64,000 nt of DNA, from assembly GCF_014764445.1 (NCBI RefSeq), contig NZ_CP061721.1, positions 1,674,001-1,738,000 of the forward strand. Reading direction: 5' to 3'. The notes below the pieces were generated by a model. That model did no database searches and was not told where the DNA came from. It worked only from the letters and a program-made list of their open reading frames with translations. Positions 34,567 through 43,587 of the stretch are shown piece by piece (positions within the stretch are counted from its first letter, which is position 1; the number at the start of each line of letters is the position of its first letter). Both the position numbers and the translations under genes were made by a program. This stretch comes from Pseudarthrobacter sp. BIM B-2242 (lineage in GTDB: Bacteria > Actinomycetota > Actinomycetes > Actinomycetales > Micrococcaceae).

Positions 34567-37250
34567 TGGTGGATCAGCCCGGGGACGGCGAATATCCGGA
34601 ACATTGGGAAGCCGATGTCGTGCTCCGTGACGGCGGCACCGCGCACCTGAGGCCCATTCACCCCAGCGATGCGGACGCCGTCCAGGCCTTCCACGCCGGA
34701 CAGTCGCAGAACTCAATCTACATGCGGTTCTTCACCTTCAAAGCCCGGCTGTCCAGCAAGGAGCTCAAACGCTTCACGGAAGTGGACTACAAGGACCGGG
34801 TGGCGCTGGTCATCACCTTCGGCGGCGAAATCCTGGGAATCGGCCGCTACGACAGGCTCGATGACCCCACTGAGGCCGAGGTCGCCTTCAACATCTCCGA
34901 CGCCCACCAGGGCAGGGGACTCGGCTCCATCCTCCTGGAGCACCTCGCCGCCGCCGCGCACGAAAACGGCATCCGCCGGTTCACCGCCGAAGTGTTGCCG
35001 GAGAACCGCAAAATGCTCATGGTTTTCGCTGACGCCGGCTACGACGTCACACGCCATTTCGATGACGGTGTGGTGAGCCTGGAGTTCAACATCGGCCCCA
35101 CCGAAAAATCGCGGGCCGTCATGGAGTCACGCGAGCACCGCGCGGAGGCGAGGAGCGTCCGGGACCTGCTGACGCCGTCGTCCGTTGCGGTCATCGGCGC
35201 CAGCCGCAAATGGGGGACCGTGGGGCACCAGCTGCTCGAACATGTCATCGAGGGCGGCTTTGCCGGGCCGGTCTACGCCATCAACCCCGAGGCCCTGGAA
35301 CTGGCCGGCATGATGTCCTACGGCCGCCTGTCCGAGGTCCCGGATCCGGTGCAGCTAGCCGTCATTGCCGTTCCGTATGAGGAAGTACCGGGGGTGGTGG
35401 ATGACTGCGCCGCGGCAGGAGTCAAGGGGCTGGTGATCGCATCGTCCGGTTTCGCGGACGACGGCGAACGCGGTCTGGCACGGCAGCGGGACCTCGTCCG
35501 GAAAGCGCGGGCCAACGGCATGCGCGTGATCGGGCCGGCGTCGCTGGGAATCGTCAACACCCACCCGGCCGTGATGCTCAACGCGTCAATGGCGCCCGCC
35601 ATGCCGCGGCGCGGCGGACTGGGGCTGTTCAGCCAGTCGGCCGCTATCGGAGTTTCCCTCTACGCGGCGTCAAGCCGGCGGCGGCTGGGACTCTCCACCT
35701 TCCTCTCGTCCGGCAACAGGGCTGACGTTTCCGGCAACGACATGATGCAGTTCTGGGAGGACGACGCCGACACCACCGCAGTGGGCCTGTACCTGGAGTC
35801 GATCGGAAACCCCCGCAAATTCTCCCGGATCGCCCGGCGGCTCGCCCGCACCAAGCCGGTGGTGGTCGCCAAGTCCGAGACCATGGGACTGCGGCTGCCG
35901 CCCGGCCACGCCGTCCGGACCACGCAGGCGCCCGCCGGGGCACTGGACGCGATGATGCGCCAGTCCGGCGTCATCAGGGTCCAGACCATCGAAGAGCTGA
36001 TGGACGTCACCCAGATCGTGGCGGGCCAGCCCCTGCCCGGAGGGCCCCGCCTGACGATCTTCAGCAACTCCCAGGCGCTGGGCAAAGTGGTGGCCGACGC
36101 CGCCGAAGCGCATGGCCTGACCGTGGACGGCATCGTCACGGGCGTGAATCTTGAGGCCGGGATGTCCCTCGCCCTGCCGGCCCTTCGCCGCAGCCTCCAG
36201 GAGACGCTCGCTTCGGAGTCCGTGCATGCCGTGGTGGCCGCGCTGCTGCCCGTCCGGGGCCTGACCGTTGACCACATTGCCGAGGTCCTGGCCGAGTGCT
36301 CCGCGGCCGCCGGCAAGCCGGTGATTGCCGCGTTTACCGGCATCCTGGACGCCTCCATCTACGTCGAAGGGATGGTGGGGTCCGAAGGGCGCGCTGTCCC
36401 GTGCTTCTCCAACCCTGGCGCGGCAGTGGCGGCGCTCGCCGCCGTGGTGCGGTATTCCGAATGGCTGGCACGGGACCCGGGCCACTTCGTGGAACCCGCA
36501 GGCTGCGATCCGGAAAGCGCGGACGCCCTCCTGGACGATCTGCTCCGCGATGTCCATGGCGCTGAACTGAAGGCCCTGGACCCGGCGTCTACGGCGTCAC
36601 TTCTGGCACACTATGGAATTCCCGTGCTGCCATCCGCACGGTTTGATTCCGCGGACGAGGCAGTTGAGGCTGCAGAGCGGCTGGGCTGGCCGGTTGCGCT
36701 GAAAACGACGGACCCCTCACTTCGCCACCGCCTGGACCTGGGCGGGGTGCGCCTGGACATCGAGGATGCCGACTCGCTGCGGCGGAACATCGCTCAGATG
36801 CGGCGTGCGCTGGCACCCTACGGTTCGTCCTCCCTGGAGGTGCAGTCCATGGCCCCGGTGGGGCAGGCCTGCACATTCCGTGCCATTGAGGATCCTTTGC
36901 TTGGACCAGTGATCTCCTTCGGGCTGGCAGGTGACGCCGTCAACCTGCTGGACGACTGGGCGCACCGCGTGCCGCCGCTGTCCGCCGCGGATGTCAGGGA
37001 CTTCGTCCGTGCACCGCGGGCCGCCCGCAAGCTCCTGGGCTACCAGGGCCTGCCGGCCGTCGACATGGAGGCCCTGGAGGATCTGGCCGGCCGGCTGGCC
37101 TGGCTGAAGGACAACCATCCGGAAGTAGCCTTGGTCGAATTCAACCCTGTCCTCTGCGGCGCCCGGGGCCTGTCCATCCTGGCCGCGGAGATCCGGATCG
37201 GCAACGCTGCCCGCCGCACGGACAGCGCCCGCCGCGCCATGCTGGGCTGA
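34566..37250 (+). CDS. Pat-type protein acetyltransferase: N-terminal GNAT fused to acyl-CoA synthetase-like domains
   Basis: 894 aa. Residues about 15-180 are a GNAT domain (acetyl-CoA loop AHQGRGLGSILLEHL). Then comes a CoA-binding Rossmann domain (SSVAVIGASRKWGTVGHQLL), a succinyl-CoA-synthetase-like flavodoxin region, and a C-terminal ATP-grasp domain (WPVALKTTDPSLRHRLDLGG). Enteric Pat has the GNAT at the C terminus; the reversed order is known for Streptomyces PatA. Such enzymes acetylate and switch off acetyl-CoA synthetase and related enzymes. It could alternatively be an active ADP-forming acyl-CoA ligase; no clear catalytic phosphohistidine was identified by eye, so regulation is favoured. 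Confidence 0.85.
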   Translation: MVDQPGDGEYPEHWEADVVLRDGGTAHLRPIHPSDADAVQAFHAGQSQNSIYMRFFTFKARLSSKELKRFTEVDYKDRVALVITFGGEILGIGRYDRLDDPTEAEVAFNISDAHQGRGLGSILLEHLAAAAHENGIRRFTAEVLPENRKMLMVFADAGYDVTRHFDDGVVSLEFNIGPTEKSRAVMESREHRAEARSVRDLLTPSSVAVIGASRKWGTVGHQLLEHVIEGGFAGPVYAINPEALELAGMMSYGRLSEVPDPVQLAVIAVPYEEVPGVVDDCAAAGVKGLVIASSGFADDGERGLARQRDLVRKARANGMRVIGPASLGIVNTHPAVMLNASMAPAMPRRGGLGLFSQSAAIGVSLYAASSRRRLGLSTFLSSGNRADVSGNDMMQFWEDDADTTAVGLYLESIGNPRKFSRIARRLARTKPVVVAKSETMGLRLPPGHAVRTTQAPAGALDAMMRQSGVIRVQTIEELMDVTQIVAGQPLPGGPRLTIFSNSQALGKVVADAAEAHGLTVDGIVTGVNLEAGMSLALPALRRSLQETLASESVHAVVAALLPVRGLTVDHIAEVLAECSAAAGKPVIAAFTGILDASIYVEGMVGSEGRAVPCFSNPGAAVAALAAVVRYSEWLARDPGHFVEPAGCDPESADALLDDLLRDVHGAELKALDPASTASLLAHYGIPVLPSARFDSADEAVEAAERLGWPVALKTTDPSLRHRLDLGGVRLDIEDADSLRRNIAQMRRALAPYGSSSLEVQSMAPVGQACTFRAIEDPLLGPVISFGLAGDAVNLLDDWAHRVPPLSAADVRDFVRAPRAARKLLGYQGLPAVDMEALEDLAGRLAWLKDNHPEVALVEFNPVLCGARGLSILAAEIRIGNAARRTDSARRAMLG

Positions 37251-37292
37251 CCGCGGTTAGCATGTCCCCGGCTGATCTGTGAAAATGGGGGA

Positions 37293-38036
37293 ATGAGCTC
37301 ACAGCCTTCCCAGTCGACGCCATCCACGCCCGGCAATGACAACCAGGCACCCCGACCCCACAGCTCACACAGCCACACGCCCCAGGCCCAGACCCTGGAC
37401 GGCGCCCTCCAAAAGGCCGGCTTCTACCCGCGCCTGGTGGCCGACGTCGTAGACGACGCCCTGGACGGCCGCGAATGCGTGGCCCACCTGGTGCACCTCG
37501 AAACCCACTTTGACCGGGCCGAGGTCCGCCGCCACATCACCGTGCTGGTCCTCACGTCCGACATGCTGGTCATCACCCATGTGGACGATCAGCAGCTCGA
37601 TGAAGCCGGCGAACAGATCGTCGCCCAGATCTCCACCGAGTCCGTACCCGTGGCCCAGATCCGCTCCGTGGTTCTCAGCTACATGTACTCCCAGCCGCAG
37701 GACTACAAGCCCTCGGACCCGGTCCGGGAGGTTACCCTCGCCATCGCCTGGTCCGGCGGCCAGCGGCTGGACATGGGACCCGCGAGTTGCGGCGATCCCC
37801 AGTGCGAGGCCGACCACGGCTACAGCGGCACCATTGCCCAGGAAGACATCGTCCTGCGCATCAGCGCCGAAGCGGACGGCCCCCAGGCAGTACAGGACGC
37901 CAAACTCTTCGCCCGCGCCCTGCGGGCCGTGAACACCGGCTCCACAACGCCGGCCCCGCACTCCGGCCAGACACTCCCGCCCCGCCCGCGCACAGGCGTG
38001 TTCGGCAACCGGCTCAGCCGCGGGCACCAGCGCTGA
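37293..38036 (+). CDS. DUF5998 family protein
   Basis: 247 aa. A disordered Ser/Pro/His-rich N terminus of about 35 residues is followed by a conserved domain (ALQKAGFYPRLVADVVDDAL, VLVLTSDMLVITHVDD). It contains GDPQCEADHGYSG with Cys and His residues. The family is of unknown function in actinobacteria and often precedes the phosphatase gene, as here (1-bp gap to the next start). ATG start preceded by GGGGGA. Confidence 0.82.
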   Translation: MSSQPSQSTPSTPGNDNQAPRPHSSHSHTPQAQTLDGALQKAGFYPRLVADVVDDALDGRECVAHLVHLETHFDRAEVRRHITVLVLTSDMLVITHVDDQQLDEAGEQIVAQISTESVPVAQIRSVVLSYMYSQPQDYKPSDPVREVTLAIAWSGGQRLDMGPASCGDPQCEADHGYSGTIAQEDIVLRISAEADGPQAVQDAKLFARALRAVNTGSTTPAPHSGQTLPPRPRTGVFGNRLSRGHQR

Positions 38037-38037
38037 G

Positions 38038-39270
38038 ATGCCGGTTTCAGGAAAAACAAGCGCTTCCGCAGCCCCCTTCGAAGGAATCACTCGGCCACAG
38101 AACCTGCCGTCCGCTCCCGCGTTCGGGCAACGTTCCGTCGCTGAGGTCCTGACCAGCGCCGCGGCAAGCCTCGGCGTCCCGGGATTCACCAACACCCTTG
38201 GCCTGCCGCCGGCGTCGCGCGTCTGCGTGGTCCTGGCCGACGGCCTCGGCCGGAACCTGCTGAAGCAGAAGTCCGCCCACACACCCTTCCTGCGCGGCGT
38301 GATGCAGGCGGGGCAGGGTGAAATCCCCGTGTGGCTGGACTCCACGTTCCCGTCCACCACGGCCGCGGCCCTGGCCAGTTTCGGCACCGGGCTCCCGCCC
38401 GGCCAGCACGGCATGGTGGGCTACGACGTCCTGGACCCGGACCAGGACAAAGTGGTCAACATGCTGGGCAACTGGGACGCCAAAGTCGACCCCGGTACCT
38501 GGCAGCCCTTCCCCACAGTGTTCGAGCGCGCCGCTGAGACCGTCAGCGTGACCACCGTCAGCCTGCCGCAGTTCGGCAACTCGCCCATGACCCAGGCGGC
38601 CCTCCGGGGCGGGGAATTTGTGTCCGCCGTGACGTCCCACGCCCGCACCGCGGCCGCCGCCGAAGCCATGGCTGCGGCCGGTCCGGCGCTGATGTACTTC
38701 TACGTCAACGAACTGGACAAGGCAGGACACCGCCACGGCTGCCAGTCCGAACAGTGGGAACACCAGCTCGAAGAGCTCGACGCCACGGTCAAACGGCTCA
38801 GCACGTCGCTTCCTGCCGGCACCACCATCCTGCTCACCGCGGACCACGGCATGCTGGACGTACCGGAACAGCAACGGATCGACTACGCGGCTGACACCTC
38901 ACTCATCGAAGGCGTGCGGCATACCGCTGGGGAACCGCGGATGGTGCACCTCTACCTGGAGGACCCTGCCGATGCTGCGGGCCGTGAACGGCTCCTGCAG
39001 GCCTGGCGGGCGCGCTTCGGCGACAGGATCTGGGCCTTCACCCGGGATGAAGCCATCGCCGGCGGACTGTTTGGGCCGCTGCGCCCGGCCGTCGGCCCCC
39101 GGATTGGTGACGTGATGATCGCCGCCCGGGACGCCCTGGCCCTTTACGACACGCGCCGGGTCCGGCCTGCCGCCATGGAAGTGGTGGGCCAGCACGGCTC
39201 GCTGACCAAAGCCGAACGCGAAGTTCCGTTCCTGTGCTTCACCGCCGAAGGCAAGGCCCGGGGACGCTAA
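38038..39270 (+). CDS. Alkaline phosphatase superfamily protein (nucleotide pyrophosphatase/phosphodiesterase type)
   Basis: 410 aa. Metal-dependent hydrolase with VCVVLADGLGRNLLKQ at the first metal site, the nucleophile threonine likely in FPSTTAAALASFGTGLPPG, the second site NELDKAGHRHG and TADHGMLDVPEQ near residue 265. No secretion signal is obvious. The substrate is unknown; relatives act on phosphodiesters or pyrophosphates. It is nearly fused to the DUF5998 gene and converges with sepH, with a 4-bp gap. Confidence 0.88.
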   Translation: MPVSGKTSASAAPFEGITRPQNLPSAPAFGQRSVAEVLTSAAASLGVPGFTNTLGLPPASRVCVVLADGLGRNLLKQKSAHTPFLRGVMQAGQGEIPVWLDSTFPSTTAAALASFGTGLPPGQHGMVGYDVLDPDQDKVVNMLGNWDAKVDPGTWQPFPTVFERAAETVSVTTVSLPQFGNSPMTQAALRGGEFVSAVTSHARTAAAAEAMAAAGPALMYFYVNELDKAGHRHGCQSEQWEHQLEELDATVKRLSTSLPAGTTILLTADHGMLDVPEQQRIDYAADTSLIEGVRHTAGEPRMVHLYLEDPADAAGRERLLQAWRARFGDRIWAFTRDEAIAGGLFGPLRPAVGPRIGDVMIAARDALALYDTRRVRPAAMEVVGQHGSLTKAEREVPFLCFTAEGKARGR

Positions 39271-39274
39271 AGCC

Positions 39275-40666
39275 CTACTCCCGCTTGGTCCCGAAGACGA
39301 TCTCATCCCAGCTGGGCACTGTTGACCGCTTCGGCTTGGCCGGCTGCCTCTCCGGCTGGTCCGAATCGGCGCTGTAGTGGTCGCCGGACCCGGACTCGTC
39401 GGGGCCGGCCGCATAGGCTGCCCGGCGGGGGCTTCCGCCGCCCAGCAGTTCGTCCAGGCCCACGCTCGGACCGGCCTGCCCGGATTCCACGGGCGGTTCA
39501 GCCGGGGCACCCGGCGGAAGCGGACGAGCCGGGGACGCCACAATGGTGACTTCCCGTGTGTCGGTACTGACGCCGTCGTGCAGTTTCAGGTTGTCGTGAT
39601 CGTCATCATGTCCGCGGTGCGGCGGAATCATGCTCAGGCGGGACAGCATGGACGGCCGGCCGTCTCGCTTGCGTGTGTGGGGATCCAGGGCGGCAGCCGG
39701 GGCCGCGTTGTCCGATTCGGTGCCGTCACCGGCAGCCGGGTCCCGGGTGTCCCGTGCAGCGTCCTCCACCGGAGTGTGTGGACGTTCGGCTACAACCTCA
39801 GACGGGCGGGGATGCGCGGCGGGGACACCATGGGTCAGCAGCAGCGCCAAGGCATCGTCCGCATCCTCGTCCACACCCAGGCGCTGGCCACGGCGGGAGC
39901 GCAGCATGTCCAGGAGCCCATCGGATTCCTTGGCGGCCTGGAGAACGGGCTGCGGGCCGGTGGCATTGCGGGCCGCCGCTTCGGCATCGGCTTCGAAGTC
40001 AAAAGGCCGGTCCGAGACGGCCGTCAGCCTGCGGGCGGGGACAGGACCGTCCAACGGTTCCAGTTCGCTGAGCTGCTGGGCCCACCGGTTGGCGTTCTGC
40101 AGGGCCCTGCGGGCGGGGCTAAACGTCCAGAGTGCCGGGGGTTCCTCGCCGATGCCTGCCGTGCCCGTTTTCTTGGGCTCAAAGCTGGCCGCGACAGTCC
40201 AGCTGCCGTCCTGCCGCCGCCACGAGTCCCACTGCACCGTGGACGGTTCAATCCCGTGGGCTGCGAGGCGGTGGTTGACCATGTCATTCAGCGTGGCAGG
40301 GTTCTCACCAAAGACGGAGCGGTACGTGTCATGACCCGGCGAGGGCGATGCCACTTCAACCTTCCGCGCCTGCTGGGCCACGTACTCCCGTTCGGCCTGG
40401 ACCGGACCCTCGTACCTCTCCACCTTGGCGAGCGGAAGCCCCGAAAGCTCTGCCACCTCCGCAGCGGTGGCACCGCTGCGGATCCGCGCCTGGATGTCCC
40501 GCGGGGACATGGCAATGGGCGCAGCCGTGCTTACGGCTTTCGCCGTCGACCGGCTGGCCGCCCGCAGTGCTTCATCGATCGGCAGCTGGAACATCTCGCC
40601 GCCGGCACCGCTCAACAGGAGATGCACTCCGTCGTCGTGCACGCCTACAAGCCGTAGATCCTGCAT
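39275..40666 (-). CDS. sepH: Septation protein SepH (DUF3071)
   Basis: 463 aa from ATG 40666, preceded by GGAGG at 7 nt; the frame runs further back without support. SepH binds FtsZ and promotes its assembly in Streptomyces and mycobacteria. The N-terminal conserved domain (MQDLRLVGVHDDGVHLLLSG) contains the helix-turn-helix (SPRDIQARIRSGATAAEVAE). The remaining 250 residues are charged, Pro/Ala-rich and probably disordered. Divergent from the DUF4193 gene. Confidence 0.93.
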   Translation of the reverse strand: MQDLRLVGVHDDGVHLLLSGAGGEMFQLPIDEALRAASRSTAKAVSTAAPIAMSPRDIQARIRSGATAAEVAELSGLPLAKVERYEGPVQAEREYVAQQARKVEVASPSPGHDTYRSVFGENPATLNDMVNHRLAAHGIEPSTVQWDSWRRQDGSWTVAASFEPKKTGTAGIGEEPPALWTFSPARRALQNANRWAQQLSELEPLDGPVPARRLTAVSDRPFDFEADAEAAARNATGPQPVLQAAKESDGLLDMLRSRRGQRLGVDEDADDALALLLTHGVPAAHPRPSEVVAERPHTPVEDAARDTRDPAAGDGTESDNAAPAAALDPHTRKRDGRPSMLSRLSMIPPHRGHDDDHDNLKLHDGVSTDTREVTIVASPARPLPPGAPAEPPVESGQAGPSVGLDELLGGGSPRRAAYAAGPDESGSGDHYSADSDQPERQPAKPKRSTVPSWDEIVFGTKRE

Positions 40667-40848
40667 ACAAATCCTCCACCCTGGCATTACTATCAATCGA
40701 AACTCTGCCACTCGCGGGCGGTGTTTTGGGTGAGGAGCGAGGGCGCGCCGCGATATTCCGGGACTTTGTGCGCCGGGGCACAAACCGGAGCCGCGCTGCG
40801 TTATGAAGGTGAAGCCCGCCGACGCGAAAGGAACGGGGTTGAGCGGAG

Positions 40849-41148
40849 ATGGCCACCGACTACGATGCGCCACGCAAATCTGAAGAAGACCTCAACGAGG
40901 ATTCCCTGGAGGAACTGAAGTCCCGGCGGACAGACAAACCGACGGCAGTAGTGGAAGAGGACGAAACCGACCTCGCCGCAGGCTACGAGCTTCCCGGAGC
41001 CGACCTCTCCGGCGAGGAACTGCTGGTCACGGTGATCCCGCCGCAGCCCGACGAATTCACCTGCGCGTCATGCTTCCTGGTCCGTCACCGCTCACAGATC
41101 GCCAGGGAAAAGGACGGCCACTTCTACTGCAGGGAATGTGAAAGCTGA
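40849..41148 (+). CDS. DUF4193 zinc-ribbon-like protein
   Basis: 99 aa. An acidic N-terminal half is followed by FTCASCFLVRHRSQ and HFYCRECES, a CxxC...CxxC pair that should bind one zinc. It is the counterpart of M. tuberculosis Rv2699c by context and family (from memory). The function is unknown. ATG with GCGGAG upstream. The 182-bp gap to sepH contains both promoters. Confidence 0.9.
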   Translation: MATDYDAPRKSEEDLNEDSLEELKSRRTDKPTAVVEEDETDLAAGYELPGADLSGEELLVTVIPPQPDEFTCASCFLVRHRSQIAREKDGHFYCRECES

Positions 41149-41194
41149 CCCCGCTGCGTCCCGGACGATACTGCGTGCAGACAATTCAGTTCAG

Positions 41195-41683
41195 TTACTT
41201 ACCGGTCAGGGCGGCAGCAAGTTCCTCGGGCCGCCGGGTAGAGGTCAGCCAGTACGGAGTCCGGTCGGACGGGTCGGTAATCTCGATCCGCACCACGGGG
41301 TCGATCCAGCCCCGGATGCACAGGTAGGCAAGGCCGTTGAGCCTGGTCCCGCGCTGGGCCGTGGCTTCCTTCTCACGAAAGGTTTCCACTGCGCCGATAA
41401 AGCGGCGTTCGATGGTGGCCCGGCCCACGGTCAGGGTATCCCCGGTAACCACGATGCTCGGGGTGGAGACCACCAGCAGGACGGAGATGATGACGAACAG
41501 CACTCCAGCGGCTGTATAGCCCGCTGCCCAGGTGATGGGCGCGAAGACAAGGATGCCCGCACTCGAGACGCCCGCCGCGATGATCCACATCCAGACGTTT
41601 GGCCACAGCCTTTCCTGGAAGATTGCCGGGGTGCCGGCGGAAGGGGTGTTGGGGACAGGTGCGGCGGAACTGGATTCGGGCAT
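41195..41683 (-). CDS. DUF3093 membrane protein
   Basis: 162 aa. Two adjacent hydrophobic segments (about residues 30-50 and 54-74) are followed by a beta-rich cytoplasmic domain (VTGDTLTVGRATIERRFIG, YLCIRGWIDPVVRIEITDP, YWLTSTRRPEELAAAL). It matches the DUF3093 family, Rv2698 in M. tuberculosis. Start ATG 41683 is the first residue of the family-like region. It is divergent from dut. Confidence 0.87.
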   Translation of the reverse strand: MPESSSAAPVPNTPSAGTPAIFQERLWPNVWMWIIAAGVSSAGILVFAPITWAAGYTAAGVLFVIISVLLVVSTPSIVVTGDTLTVGRATIERRFIGAVETFREKEATAQRGTRLNGLAYLCIRGWIDPVVRIEITDPSDRTPYWLTSTRRPEELAAALTGK

Positions 41684-41837
41684 GCCATCAGCTTTCCATC
41701 TTTGGGCGGCTAATTCATCTTGGCCGTCCCGGCAACGGATTCGTATCCCGGCGCCCCTGCCCGGTCCCTCTAAGCCGTGCCCGCGCCCGGCTGCCTTCCG
41801 TTGTCTAGGCCGCAGCTGCGGCGGGGCGTTAGAGTGA

Positions 41838-42377
41838 GTGACTGTGACTGACGAACTTGCCACCTTGAAGACCGTTCCTGACACTGCGCCCACCGGTGCT
41901 GTACCGGTGGCCTACGGTGCCCCCACGCTGCAGGTGCAGCTGAAAATGCTCGACGCCGGACTCGAGGCGCCGTCCTACGCGCACCCCGGTGACGCGGGAG
42001 CCGACCTCCGTGCAAGGGAGGATGTGGTGCTGCAGCCGGGGGAGCGGAAGCTGGTGCCCACGGGCGTCTCCATCGCCCTCCCGGACGGCTTTGTTGCCCT
42101 GATCCACCCGCGTTCAGGGCTGGCCACAAAACACGGATTAACCATCGTCAACGCCCCGGGGACGGTGGACGCCGGATACCGCGGCGAAATTTCCGTCACC
42201 CTGTTGAATACTGATTCGCGGGACGCCGTCGAGCTGCGGCGCGGCGATAGAATTGCACAGATGGTGATCCAGCGCGTGGAGTACGCGCAGTTTGTCCCTG
42301 TCAACGATTTGAGTGAATCGGTCCGGGGTGCCGGCGGATTCGGTTCCACCGGCGGCTTCACGCCGGGCAACGCCTGA
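41838..42377 (+). CDS. dut: dUTP diphosphatase
   Basis: 179 aa. Trimeric dUTPase that hydrolyses dUTP to dUMP and keeps uracil out of DNA. The five motifs are visible: HPGDAGADLRA, HPRSGLATKHGL, NAPGTVDAGYRGE (catalytic Asp), RRGDRIAQMVIQ and RGAGGFGSTGG at the C terminus. A 30-residue N-terminal extension precedes the core. Starts GTG 41838 or GTG 41844; neither has a ribosome site, and TAGAGT lies 8 nt before the second, so the second is possible. It leads the DUF3710/OB/DUF3159 set. Confidence 0.94.
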   Translation: MTVTDELATLKTVPDTAPTGAVPVAYGAPTLQVQLKMLDAGLEAPSYAHPGDAGADLRAREDVVLQPGERKLVPTGVSIALPDGFVALIHPRSGLATKHGLTIVNAPGTVDAGYRGEISVTLLNTDSRDAVELRRGDRIAQMVIQRVEYAQFVPVNDLSESVRGAGGFGSTGGFTPGNA

Positions 42378-42482
42378 CACTAGCCACGAGGTGGCAGCCC
42401 GGGACTGTCTGACTGCGGCAGCGAAGATTTTGGCGGGACCCAGCGGCCGGCCGGGCACTTTCACAACTAAGGAGACAACCCC

Positions 42483-43235
42483 ATGGTTTTTGGGCTCGGC
42501 AGGAAATCCAAGAAGGACCAGGCCGGCGAGCCGGAAGAGTCCTCGGCGGCAGCGGAATCAGAGGACACGGCCGGGAAGGGTTCCCAGGACACCGGCCGGC
42601 GGGCCAACGGCCCCTTTGATGTTTCCGAAGTCTCCAGCCGCGACGGCTACGTGGACCTCGGAGCGCTGCTCATTGCCCCGAGTGAGGGGCTTCAGCTCCG
42701 GCTGGAGGTGGAGGAAGCCACGCAGCGGGTGGTTGCTGTGACCATGGACCTGAACGGCTCCAGCCTTCAGTTGCAGGCGTTCGCCGCACCCAAGACCGAG
42801 GGGCTCTGGGACGAAATCCGCGAGCAGATCGGCCAGTCCGTGGGAAGCCAGGGCGGCCAGGTCGAAGAGGTGCAGGGTGCCTTCGGAACCGAACTCGTGG
42901 CGAAGCTCCCCGCCGGCGCCCCGGACGGAAGCCAGGGCTACCGGGTGGCACGGTTCATCGGCGTTGACGGACCCCGGTGGTTCCTGCGCGGCGTCCTGGG
43001 CGGAGAAGCCGCGATGGAGCGTGAGGCCGCCGCTCCGCTGGAGGACTTGTTCCGCCGGATCGTGGTGATCCGCGGCGACAGCCCCATGCCTCCGCGCGAC
43101 CTGCTGCAGTTGCGGCTGCCCAAGGACGCCAGCGCTGCTCCGCCTCCCGGGGCCTCCGAATTCAAGGAACCTGAGGTCAGGGAGCCCGAATTCAAGGGGC
43201 CCGAGCGCGGCCCGGAAATCACCCAGATTGGCTGA
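42483..43235 (+). CDS. DUF3710 family protein
   Basis: 250 aa. A charged N terminus of about 40 residues is followed by the conserved domain (GPFDVSEVSSRDGYVDLGAL, VAVTMDLNGSSLQLQAFAAP, GPRWFLRGVLGGEAA). Corresponds to Rv2696c in synteny. Function unknown. The C-terminal tail is repetitive in Pro/Glu/Phe-Lys. AAGGAG lies upstream of the ATG. It overlaps the next gene by 8 bp. Confidence 0.88.
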   Translation: MVFGLGRKSKKDQAGEPEESSAAAESEDTAGKGSQDTGRRANGPFDVSEVSSRDGYVDLGALLIAPSEGLQLRLEVEEATQRVVAVTMDLNGSSLQLQAFAAPKTEGLWDEIREQIGQSVGSQGGQVEEVQGAFGTELVAKLPAGAPDGSQGYRVARFIGVDGPRWFLRGVLGGEAAMEREAAAPLEDLFRRIVVIRGDSPMPPRDLLQLRLPKDASAAPPPGASEFKEPEVREPEFKGPERGPEITQIG

Positions 43236-43587
43236 TTCCGGGCAACGCCCCCCGGGCCCGCACGGTCATGGGGTGCCGGTCAGCCAGCTCCCGGAAAGGG
43301 GCCGGGTGATGTGCCACGGGTACGTTGAATCGGTAACCTATGTGCCCGCGGACCAGAATCCGGCGTTCACCGCCATCCTCTCCGACGCTGAAGTCCTGCA
43401 CCCCGGCGCCGGACCGGTACCTGGCAGGAACGCGCGCCTGCGGGTGGTGTGGCTGGGGCGCCGCAAAGTGCCGGGGATCGATGCCGGCACGGAAGTCAGC
43501 GTCAACGGCATGCTGACCCAAAGCCATGGACTGCCCACCATGTTCAATCCGCGCTACGAAATACTTTCCCGCCAGGAGCACGAATGA
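43228..43587 (+). CDS. OB-fold nucleic-acid-binding-like protein
   Basis: 119 aa. A short beta-rich protein (MCHGYVESVTYVPAD, FTAILSDAEV, LRVVWLGRRKVPGIDAGTEV, FNPRYEIL) with OB-fold character, equivalent to Rv2694c by position. The TTG start overlaps the DUF3710 stop by 8 bp; a later ATG at the core (RVMCHGYV) is the alternative. No partner or ligand is known. Confidence 0.8.
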   Translation: MADSGQRPPGPHGHGVPVSQLPERGRVMCHGYVESVTYVPADQNPAFTAILSDAEVLHPGAGPVPGRNARLRVVWLGRRKVPGIDAGTEVSVNGMLTQSHGLPTMFNPRYEILSRQEHE

